This document shows, piece after piece, positions 1-4,656 of a stretch of 5,494 nt of DNA. The notes under the pieces were generated by a model. That model was not told where the DNA came from. It was given only the letters and a program-made list of their open reading frames with translations, and ran no database searches. Position 1 is the first letter of the stretch; each line of letters opens with the position of its first letter. Made by a program: the position numbers and the translations under genes. This stretch comes from Chloroflexota bacterium (GTDB lineage: Bacteria > Chloroflexota > Anaerolineae > B4-G1), in the NCBI GenBank assembly GCA_011046405.1, contig DSAR01000033.1:1-5494 (forward strand). The letters run 5' to 3'.

Positions 1-3
1 CAT
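1..3 (-). CDS. Start codon of a further minus-strand gene, rest outside window
   Basis: Only the ATG (CAT on the plus strand) is inside the window. It is called because a strong Shine-Dalgarno sequence, AGGAGG (complement of 12-17), lies 8 nt upstream, in the same arrangement as before the dehydrogenase gene (GGAGGAAAAC then ATG). The gene would follow the 3-hydroxyacyl-CoA dehydrogenase on the same strand, separated only by repeat array 1, so it is probably the next member of the same operon. Nothing can be said about its product from this window. In such clusters an acyl-CoA dehydrogenase or enoyl-CoA hydratase would be usual, but that is a guess. Confidence 0.6.
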
Positions 4-20
4 AGTTTTTTCCTCCTGTG

Positions 21-189
21 TTGGTATGTTGGTATATTGGTATGTTGGTATATTGGTATATTGGTATATTGGTATATCGGTATATCGGTCTACCGGTCTA
101 CCAGTCTACCAGTCTACCAGCAGTCTACCAGTCTACCAGCAGTCTACCAGCAGTCTACCAGTTTACCAGTCTACCCAGTCTACCACCTA
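21..189. repeat. Octamer repeat array 1 (YYRRTNTA units)
   Basis: About 20 tandem units, mostly 8 bp. On the plus strand they start as TTGGTATA/TTGGTATG (21-76), pass through TCGGTATA (77-84), TCGGTCTA (85-92) and CCGGTCTA (93-100), and continue as CCAGTCTA (from 101). Three units are 11 bp long (CCAGCAGTCTA at 117-127, 136-146 and 147-157) and one is 9 bp (174-182). The last unit is shortened to CCACCTA (183-189), and its CTA is the complement of the TAG stop codon of the dehydrogenase gene. The array therefore runs from that stop codon to the Shine-Dalgarno sequence of the next gene (12-17). Its two halves are roughly complementary, so the transcript could fold on itself imperfectly. Confidence 0.93.
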
Positions 190-1410
190 AGTGTGCTCGT
201 GAAAGCCGCGCCCCGTCTTCTCGCCTAGATGCCCGGCGCGGACGCGCAACTTGATCGGGCGGGCGGGACGGAATCGGGGTCCCAGCGCCTCTTGCAGTTC
301 TTGCAACGTTTCCAGAACGACGTCCAGGCCGATCTTGTCGGCGATGAGCAGCGGACCCACCCGCTCTCCCTCGTAGGTCATCCCAGTACCGGCGACCATC
401 GACATATCGATGTCGGTAAGGCTGGCGATGTTTTCCTGGATGCACAGGGCCGCCTCGTTAATCAGCGGGAACATGAGCCGTTCCACACTGAAGAGGGTGC
501 CGGTCGGGACTTCGCCCGCAGACTGAAGCGCCTCGATCATCTCATTGACCTGGGCGGATTCGCCGCCGGGATGGTCGTAAAATCCCGCGCCCGATTTCTC
601 GCCCAGCCGGCCCGCTTCCAGCAACTTGAAGAACAGTTTGGCCGGGGCCATACGCTCGCCGTACTCTTCGTACAGATACTCGCCCACATGTCCACACACG
701 TCGATCCCCAGCATGTCCATCAGTGTGAAGGGCCCCATCGGCATACCCCACGCCGTCACGGCCTGGTCGATCTCGGCCGCCGTCGCCGCCCCTTCCTCGA
801 GCGCCTTGGTCGCCTCGTTGAGGTAGGGCATCAAGAGCCGGTTGACCAGGAAACCGGGACATTCCTTGACCACCACCGGGATCTTGCGCAGGCTCTCGGT
901 GAACATCACCACGTCGTCGATGGTCTCCTGCCCAGTATCGAGGCCGGGAATGACCTCGACCAATTTCATCACGTGGGCCGGGTTGAAGAAGTGCATGCCG
1001 ATCATCTTGTGGGGTTTGTCGGTCGCCGCCCCCATCTCCGAGATCGAGAGGGCCGACGTATTGCTGGCGAAGATTGTCTGTTCGGGACAGGCCTCCTCCA
1101 ATTCCTTCAGCACCGCTTGCTTGATCGCCATCTTCTCCGGCACCGCCTCGATGACGATGTCGACGTCCTCGAACTCGTCGTAGGTCAGCGTCGGCGTCAC
1201 CAGGTCCAGCTTCGATTGCATCTCGCTGGCGCTCATCTTGCCTTTATCCACCCGGCGCTGGTAGATGGAACGAATCTTCTCCATCCCCAGATCCAGCATC
1301 TCCTGATCAATATCCTTCATCACCACCGGCAAGCCGGAGTAGGTGATGACCTGGGCGATCTCTCCACCCATCGTTCCTGCACCGACCACACCTGCCTTGA
1401 AAATGTACAT
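187..1410 (-). CDS. 3-hydroxyacyl-CoA dehydrogenase, duplicated C-terminal domain
   Basis: A 407-residue cytoplasmic NAD-dependent enzyme expected to oxidise (3S)-3-hydroxyacyl-CoA to 3-ketoacyl-CoA, the third step of beta-oxidation. The N-terminal Rossmann domain (about 4-183) has the nucleotide-binding loop GAGTMG at 10-15 and an acidic residue, Asp33, at the end of the second strand. The catalytic set is visible: Ser119 in SNTSAL, His140 in GMHFFNP, Glu152 twelve residues later, and Asn190 in CPGFLVNR. Two helical C-terminal domains follow (about 186-280 and 308-404), the second ending in the typical GHLGEKTGRGF. This matches the C-terminal half of FadB-type proteins without the hydratase domain. 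The start at 1410 is chosen because GGAGG (1416-1420) lies 5 nt upstream and the Rossmann strand begins at once; the open frame further upstream is translated repeat. The chain-length preference, and whether it works in the synthetic direction (Hbd-like), cannot be told. Confidence 0.95.
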   Translation of the reverse strand: MYIFKAGVVGAGTMGGEIAQVITYSGLPVVMKDIDQEMLDLGMEKIRSIYQRRVDKGKMSASEMQSKLDLVTPTLTYDEFEDVDIVIEAVPEKMAIKQAVLKELEEACPEQTIFASNTSALSISEMGAATDKPHKMIGMHFFNPAHVMKLVEVIPGLDTGQETIDDVVMFTESLRKIPVVVKECPGFLVNRLLMPYLNEATKALEEGAATAAEIDQAVTAWGMPMGPFTLMDMLGIDVCGHVGEYLYEEYGERMAPAKLFFKLLEAGRLGEKSGAGFYDHPGGESAQVNEMIEALQSAGEVPTGTLFSVERLMFPLINEAALCIQENIASLTDIDMSMVAGTGMTYEGERVGPLLIADKIGLDVVLETLQELQEALGPRFRPARPIKLRVRAGHLGEKTGRGFHEHT

Positions 1411-1414
1411 GTTT

Positions 1415-1420
1415 TCCTCC
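1415..1420 (-). promoter_or_regulatory. Ribosome binding site of the dehydrogenase gene
   Basis: GGAGGA on the minus strand, with AAAC between it and the ATG. It decides the start: the frame stays open a further 42 codons upstream to 1536, but only through repeat array 2, and no comparable Shine-Dalgarno sequence precedes the upstream ATG. Confidence 0.85.
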
Positions 1421-1425
1421 TTGGG

Positions 1426-1553
1426 TTGGTATATTGGTAAACTGGTAAATTGGTATACTGGTAAACTGGTATACCGGTTTACCAGTTTACCAATATACCG
1501 GTATACCAATATACCAATACACCAATATACCAACATACCAACATATCAGTCTA
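1426..1553. repeat. Octamer repeat array 2, 16 units in unbroken 8-bp phase, palindromic
   Basis: Sixteen consecutive 8-bp units with no indel. In order, the first four bases read TTGG, TTGG, CTGG, TTGG, CTGG, CTGG, CCGG, CCAG, CCAA, CCGG, CCAA, CCAA, CCAA, CCAA, CCAA, TCAG. The last four are mostly TATA, TAAA, TTTA or CATA. The left half is therefore the complement of the right half. Around the centre (between 1475 and 1476) the 16-nt arms 1460-1475 and 1476-1491 are complementary with one mismatch, and weaker pairing continues outward to about 1444 and 1507. The array fills the space between the stop codon of the four-helix-bundle gene (1561) and the Shine-Dalgarno sequence of the dehydrogenase gene (1415-1420). 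Confidence 0.95.
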
Positions 1554-1560
1554 CCGGCCC

Positions 1561-1992
1561 TTACTCTGGCTCGATGACGTAGATTAGTTCTTCTTCGCGC
1601 ACGGCTAGGCGGTCGCCGTATTCCTGACGGCCCTGGCGTTGCTTGCGCACGTAACGGATGAAGCCGTTGAGGGAACGCAGCCCACTGTGACAGAGTTCGC
1701 GCTGCCCATCCAGTTTCTCCAACGTGTAGCCCAGTTCGTCACAGACGACGAAAGCGCTCAACGTCTCTTCCAGGGACCCGCGAGCGATGTAGTAGAAGCG
1801 CAGGCTATCCAGGTAATGGTACCGCCCGTAACCCTCCGCGATGTTCAGCACCACGCTCGTCGCCGAGCGCCGCATCTGATCCGCCAGGTTATATCTTTCC
1901 TCCGACGGCAACTGCCCGGCGACTCGATACGCCTCTTTCAAGACCTGCAACGCCAACTGATAGCATTCCAGATCTTCAAACCCCCGCCCCAT
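1561..1992 (-). CDS. Four-helix-bundle protein (23S rRNA intervening-sequence / S23 family)
   Basis: About 143 residues, close to the family's usual 115-130 plus a short charged C-terminal tail. Recognisable family landmarks are an FEDLECYQLAL start, LPSEERYNLADQMRRSA in the second helix region, the hallmark NIAEGYGR, and RFYYIARGSLEETLSA before the last helices. Members are small cytoplasmic bundles found as products of intervening sequences in 23S rRNA genes and as free-standing genes. The related Avd protein of diversity-generating retroelements binds nucleic acid. The cellular function here is unknown. ATG at 1992 is preferred because GGAGG (2001-2005) is then 8 nt away. ATG at 1998, two codons longer, leaves only 2 nt. 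The gene has no metabolic link to its neighbours and lies exactly between repeat arrays 2 and 3, so it looks like an insertion into a thiolase-dehydrogenase operon. Confidence 0.9.
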   Translation of the reverse strand: MGRGFEDLECYQLALQVLKEAYRVAGQLPSEERYNLADQMRRSATSVVLNIAEGYGRYHYLDSLRFYYIARGSLEETLSAFVVCDELGYTLEKLDGQRELCHSGLRSLNGFIRYVRKQRQGRQEYGDRLAVREEELIYVIEPE

Positions 1993-1998
1993 CCCCAT

Positions 1999-2006
1999 CT
2001 CCTCCC
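1999..2006 (-). promoter_or_regulatory. Ribosome binding site of the four-helix-bundle gene
   Basis: GGGAGGAG on the minus strand, directly followed by ATGGGGATG. The spacing favours the second ATG (8 nt from GGAGG) over the first (2 nt). Repeat array 3 starts within a few bases upstream. Confidence 0.75.
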
Positions 2007-2011
2007 AACAA

Positions 2012-2137
2012 CCAATCTACCAATATACCATCTACCAATATACCGATCTACCAATCTACCAATCTACCAATCTACCAATCTACCAATCTACCAATCTACC
2101 AATCTACCAGTATACCATTCTACCAACCCACCAACTA
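2012..2137. repeat. Octamer repeat array 3 (CCAATCTA), single orientation
   Basis: About 16 units. Seven perfect CCAATCTA copies lie in a row at 2051-2106. They are preceded by CCAATCTA, CCAATATA, a 7-bp CCATCTA, CCAATATA and CCGATCTA, and followed by CCAGTATA, CCATTCTA, CCAACCCA and a final 7-bp CCAACTA (2131-2137). The CTA of that last unit is the complement of the thiolase TAG stop codon. The array therefore fills the stretch from the thiolase stop to the Shine-Dalgarno sequence of the four-helix-bundle gene (1999-2006). Unlike arrays 1 and 2 it has no TTGG half and so is not palindromic. It has the most uniform core, which suggests the most recent expansion. Confidence 0.95.
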
Positions 2138-3340
2138 AACTCGCTCCAGAATCAATGCACCGCCCTGCCCCCCGCCGACGCACATCGTATCTATGCCATA
2201 GCGCACCTCACCACGCTGCATCTCGTGGGTCAGCGTGGCGATCAATTTGGCCGCTGTGCAACCCACCGGGTGACCGAGCGCGATGGCGCCGCCGTTGACG
2301 TTGACCTTGTCCCAATCCCAATTGTGCCCGTCCGCCTCCATCTTCTTCGCCACGGCGATACACTGGGCCGCGAAGGCCTCGTTCAACTCGATCAGGCCGA
2401 TGTCGTCCAGCGTGAGGCCGGCCCGCTCCAGCGCCATCGGCATTGCGTGAGCCGGACCGATGCCCATGTAGGCCGGATCGACGGCTGCGTAGGCGTAACT
2501 CACGATCCGGGCGGTCGGTTCCAGGCCCAGCTCCTCAGCCTTCTCCGCCGTACAGACGATCATAGCCGCCGCCCCGTCGGAGATGGGACAGGCGTTGGCC
2601 GGCGTCACCGAACCATTCTTCTTGAAGACGGTCGGATAAAGTCCGGCCTTCTGCACCGTCAGGCCAGGGTTGATCGTCTCGTCGTGGATGATCTTCTCCC
2701 GCGCGACCTCCTGGCCCGCCACCCGCTTGATGATCTCGACGGGCACGATCTCGTCGTCGAATTTCTGCATCCGTTGGGCCATAAATGCCTTTTTGTGGGA
2801 TTGAACCGCGTACTTGTCCTGTTCCTCACGGGAGATGTCGTACTTCTCCGCCAGGTTCTCGGCCGTGCGACCCATAATCTGCTCACAGATCGGATCGGTC
2901 AATCCCTCCCACAGCGCATCGGTCAGTTCGGCGTGACGGAGCTTGTACCCCCAGCGCGCTTGCTTCAGGACGTAGGGGATATTGCTCATACTCTCCGTGC
3001 CGCCGCAGAGATAGAGCGCCCCATCCCCCGCCTGTATCGCCTGGTAGGCCGAGGTGACCGCCTGCATACCAGAGGCGCAATTCCGTTGGACAGTGAACCC
3101 TGGCACCTCGATCGGGATCCCCGCCATCAAGGCCGCCACGCGAGCGATGTTCGCCGCGTCTGACGGTTGACCGATGCAACCGAGGATCACCTCGTCCAAC
3201 AGCGCCGGGTCTAACCCTGTCTGTTCTACCACCGCGCGTATCACGATCTCGGCCAAATCCTGCGCCCGCTTACTTCGTAATGCGCCGCCGTGCGAGCCCA
3301 CCGGCGTGCGTACCGGATTGACAATTACGACTTCTTTCAT
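2135..3340 (-). CDS. Thiolase (acetyl-CoA C-acyltransferase / acetyltransferase)
   Basis: A 401-residue cytoplasmic enzyme of full family length. It cleaves 3-ketoacyl-CoA with CoA to give acetyl-CoA and a shortened acyl-CoA, or runs in reverse to condense two acetyl-CoA. The thiolase signatures are all present: nucleophile Cys88 in RNCASGMQ, NEAFAAQ at 320-326, NGGAIALGHPVG with catalytic His357, and Cys387 in CVGGGQGGA near the C-terminus. The start at 3340 is set by AGGAGG (3345-3350), 4 nt upstream, and by the typical MKEVVIVNPVRTPVG opening; the longer open frame up to 3439 overlaps the TetR gene and lacks family similarity. It begins 22 nt after the TetR stop codon, so the two are almost certainly cotranscribed. 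It acts on the product of the dehydrogenase encoded downstream. Degradative (FadA-like) versus biosynthetic (AtoB-like) use cannot be decided from the sequence alone. Confidence 0.95.
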   Translation of the reverse strand: MKEVVIVNPVRTPVGSHGGALRSKRAQDLAEIVIRAVVEQTGLDPALLDEVILGCIGQPSDAANIARVAALMAGIPIEVPGFTVQRNCASGMQAVTSAYQAIQAGDGALYLCGGTESMSNIPYVLKQARWGYKLRHAELTDALWEGLTDPICEQIMGRTAENLAEKYDISREEQDKYAVQSHKKAFMAQRMQKFDDEIVPVEIIKRVAGQEVAREKIIHDETINPGLTVQKAGLYPTVFKKNGSVTPANACPISDGAAAMIVCTAEKAEELGLEPTARIVSYAYAAVDPAYMGIGPAHAMPMALERAGLTLDDIGLIELNEAFAAQCIAVAKKMEADGHNWDWDKVNVNGGAIALGHPVGCTAAKLIATLTHEMQRGEVRYGIDTMCVGGGQGGALILERV

Positions 3341-3350
3341 CTCGCCTCCT

Positions 3351-3368
3351 CTATTAGCTCTATTAGCT
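3351..3368. repeat. 9-bp perfect tandem duplication at the TetR/thiolase junction
   Basis: CTATTAGCT occurs twice back to back (3351-3359 and 3360-3368). On the minus strand the unit is AGCTAATAG, so the duplication repeats the last Ser codon of the TetR gene and its TAA-TAG stops, and ends at the thiolase Shine-Dalgarno sequence. It occupies the same stop-to-Shine-Dalgarno position as the three octamer arrays. Confidence 0.85.
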
Positions 3369-4004
3369 ATCCGAAGACGCCTGGAAGCCCCGGATGATCG
3401 TCTCCAAGGCCGCCTGATAGAGCGCCTTCCGTTCCACACCCACCATCTCGCGCCGCAGCGGATGGTCCATCAGTTCCAACACCCCATTCATCGTGGCCCA
3501 CAGGATACTGGCGGCCGCACGGACATCATCGCAACCAAAGACGCCGTCGTCGACTCCCTGCTGAACCGCCCGCACGACCCACTCCAATCCCTCGCCACTG
3601 ACTGCCAACACCCGTTCGTATATCTCCGGTTCGACCGATTCCTGGAACTTCCCCCGATCGGTGGCCATCAACAACCGGAAATAGGTCGGTTCCTCCTCGA
3701 AAAATTGTAAATAGACTCGGCTCAAGCGGCGCAACCGTTCCTCGGCCAGGATGGGTGCATGGACGTCGTAAGCTCGTTCCAGAGTCGCCACTAGCTCCTG
3801 CAGCCCTCTTAAAAGCAAAAGAGCAAGGATTGTCTCCTTGCTCTCAAAATACAGATAAACCGTGCCTTTGCTGACCTCGGCCAGATCGGCGACGTCATCC
3901 ACCGTCGCACCAAAGCCTTTCTCGAAGAAAACGTCGTGGGCCGCTTGAAGAATCGACTGCCGTCGCTTTTCTTTTTCCCGCTTACGACGCGCCCTGGTCG
4001 CCAT
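3363..4004 (-). CDS. TetR/AcrR-family transcriptional regulator
   Basis: A 213-residue DNA-binding protein, a normal TetR length. After a very basic N-terminal stretch (residues 4-15) comes the three-helix DNA-binding domain at about 16-62. Its helix-turn-helix is around 34-53 (TVDDVADLAEVSKGTVYLYF), followed by the usual FESKETIL. The remaining helices (about 65-210) form the ligand and dimer domain, which is poorly conserved and gives no ligand. Because it heads a thiolase/hydroxyacyl-CoA dehydrogenase cluster, an acyl-CoA-sensing repressor in the manner of Bacillus FadR or Thermus PaaR-type TetR proteins is the natural inference. The start at 4004 has AAGGGG (4011-4016) 6 nt upstream, a moderate ribosome binding site. 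A palindrome lies in its own promoter, suggesting autoregulation. The gene stops at 3363, in a short tandem duplication just before the thiolase. Confidence 0.93.
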   Translation of the reverse strand: MATRARRKREKEKRRQSILQAAHDVFFEKGFGATVDDVADLAEVSKGTVYLYFESKETILALLLLRGLQELVATLERAYDVHAPILAEERLRRLSRVYLQFFEEEPTYFRLLMATDRGKFQESVEPEIYERVLAVSGEGLEWVVRAVQQGVDDGVFGCDDVRAAASILWATMNGVLELMDHPLRREMVGVERKALYQAALETIIRGFQASSDS

Positions 4005-4043
4005 TCGAGTCCCCTTTTACCTGGCTAACTCGTGGTCACTAAC

Positions 4044-4056
4044 TGACTAATAGTCA
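4044..4056. promoter_or_regulatory. Candidate TetR operator, 13-bp palindrome
   Basis: TGACTAATAGTCA has perfect 6-bp arms around one central base. It overlaps the last base of the -10 box of the TetR promoter and covers the expected transcription start, the classic place for a repressor site. A further GTCA (4035-4038) pairs with TGAC (4044-4047) to give a second, overlapping half-palindrome. The TGAC/GTCA core resembles sites of fatty-acid-responsive TetR regulators (family knowledge). Binding by the neighbouring TetR protein is inference. Confidence 0.55.
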
Positions 4057-4084
4057 TTATATAACAAAAAAAAGGCGCTGTCAA
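4056..4084 (-). promoter_or_regulatory. Consensus sigma-70 promoter of the TetR-thiolase operon
   Basis: Read on the minus strand: TTGACA (complement of 4079-4084), a spacer of exactly 17 bp (4062-4078, including eight T), and TATAAT (complement of 4056-4061). Both boxes are perfect matches to the consensus at the optimal spacing. Transcription should start near 4049, giving a leader of about 45 nt before the TetR start codon. Such a strong promoter usually needs a repressor, consistent with the overlapping palindrome. Confidence 0.8.
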
Positions 4085-4142
4085 TCACTTGATGGATTTT
4101 TTAAGGATTTCGCCAAAGTCACCCGCGCGGGCATACGGCATA

Positions 4143-4171
4143 TTGCCATCCCGGCGCTTTGAGAGTATAAT
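4143..4171 (+). promoter_or_regulatory. Possible plus-strand sigma-70 promoter
   Basis: TTGCCA (4143-4148), a 17-bp spacer, then TATAAT (4166-4171): five of six and six of six consensus positions at ideal spacing. The -35 box overlaps a small palindrome, GGCA-TAT-TGCC (4137-4147). It points toward the PA14 gene and would give a 5' leader of about 485 nt. I see no better promoter closer to that gene. Confidence 0.5.
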
Positions 4172-4265
4172 TACCAACGTCATCAAGCACGCTATCTAGA
4201 CTCTACACCTCGCTCCTCATCCCGACTTGATGCAATACCTGGATACTCCACCTCCACCTTGCTTG

Positions 4266-4299
4266 CGATGACCTTAACGATGACCTTACGATGACAACG
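4266..4299 (+). repeat. Short imperfect tandem repeat, three copies
   Basis: CGATGACCTTAA (4266-4277), CGATGACCTTA (4278-4288) and CGATGACAACG (4289-4299). Spacing of 11-12 bp, about one helical turn, would put any protein contacts on the same face of the DNA. The role is unknown. Confidence 0.6.
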
Positions 4300-4344
4300 A
4301 GGCTCTGCCATCCATCCAAAACCGTCCACATGGCGGACGCGCCC

Positions 4345-4410
4345 ATGACAACGTTACGCTATACTGCTATCACCATCACCATCATCTCAATAATAAGTGG
4401 AGGGAACTAA
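4345..4410 (+). other. Thr/Ile-rich 21-codon short reading frame, possible leader peptide
   Basis: Reads MTTLRYTAITITIISIISGGN and then TAA: five Thr and six Ile in 21 residues, in a style like the thr operon leader peptide of enterobacteria. In-frame ATGs also occur at 4330 and 4291. Against it, the ribosome binding site is weak (GGCGGA at 4332-4337), the run comes from a low-complexity ATCACC stretch, and the downstream gene is not an amino-acid biosynthesis gene. It is recorded because the base-pairing elements that follow start inside it. Confidence 0.15.
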
Positions 4411-4420
4411 AAGAGAAACG

Positions 4421-4530
4421 GTATCATCTCAATAAACCGGGGCAAACTCGCTCGGGCCGGTCTCCTGACCGTGCCCGCTGTGGCTCGGTCGGGAGACCGG
4501 CCACAGCTCCCCAACTTATTGAGAAGATAC
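4421..4530. repeat. 110-bp nested inverted repeat (MITE-like or structured leader)
   Basis: Outer arms GTATCATCTCAATAA (4421-4435) and its complement (4516-4530) pair over 15 bp with one mismatch. Inner arms at 4455-4471 and 4486-4502 pair over 17 bp; their single mismatch would be a U-G wobble in plus-strand RNA. A 14-nt loop (4472-4485) remains, and it can add GCC/GGC pairs. Short GGGG/CCCC blocks lie between the two stems. The flanks 4413-4420 (GAGAAACG) and 4531-4538 (GAGACACG) match at seven of eight bases, as an eroded target-site duplication would. No T-run follows, so it is not a normal intrinsic terminator. A 13-bp direct copy of the arm (ATCATCTCAATAA) lies outside at 4381-4393. Confidence 0.75.
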
Positions 4531-4579
4531 GAGACACGGAACATTTAGACCCATCGTAACGTCTTATAACGTGCGGATG

Positions 4580-4618
4580 TGCGAGGCGCTCTGTAAGTCT
4601 ATCCCCCGTAGCCTCGCA
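4580..4618 (+). repeat. 8-bp hairpin in the leader of the PA14 gene
   Basis: TGCGAGGC (4580-4587) and GCCTCGCA (4611-4618) are perfectly complementary around a 23-nt loop. The structure ends 32 nt before the PA14 ribosome binding site and has no following T-run, so any role would be in RNA stability or regulation rather than termination. Confidence 0.5.
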
Positions 4619-4650
4619 AATCTGTTCAGCCTTGAGAAAAACTTGCTACG

Positions 4651-4656
4651 AGGAGG
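4651..4656 (+). promoter_or_regulatory. Ribosome binding site of the PA14 gene
   Basis: AGGAGG followed by TATCCT and ATG at 4663, an ideal 6-nt spacing. It fixes the start of the exported protein. A competing frame starting at 4632 lies upstream of this site and ends at 4913. Confidence 0.85.

Noticed and set aside
21..90. Multiple promoters inside the TTGGTATA repeats
   Set aside because: TTGGTA and TATATT look like -35 and -10 boxes, but the 8-bp period gives spacers of 14 or 22 bp, not about 17.
229..1440. A 403-codon open frame on the plus strand opposite the dehydrogenase gene
   Set aside because: It is the complement of a clearly conserved enzyme, its product is His/Arg/Gln-rich with no recognisable domain, and it has no ribosome binding site. 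It is a shadow of the GC-rich codon pattern.
1411..1536. A longer N-terminus for the dehydrogenase starting at 1536
   Set aside because: The extra residues are translated octamer repeat, and the good Shine-Dalgarno sequence sits at 1415-1420 just before the ATG at 1408-1410.
1561..1992. Diversity-generating retroelement accessory gene (Avd)
   Set aside because: The protein belongs to the related four-helix-bundle family, but no reverse transcriptase or template/variable repeat pair is present in the window. The link is kept only as an analogy.
21..2137. CRISPR arrays
   Set aside because: The repeats are contiguous octamers without unique spacers, and no cas genes are visible.
1639..2298. 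A 219-codon plus-strand frame covering the four-helix-bundle gene, array 3 and the thiolase end
   Set aside because: It is antisense to two recognisable proteins and includes translated repeats (LPIYQSTN type). It has no family signature.
3341..3439. An extended thiolase start at 3439
   Set aside because: The extension overlaps the TetR coding region in another frame, is Arg-rich without family similarity, and ignores the ideal AGGAGG before the ATG at 3340.
4455..4502. Intrinsic terminator
   Set aside because: The stem is strong and GC-rich, but it is followed by ACAGCTCCCC rather than a T-run, and on the other strand also no T-run follows.
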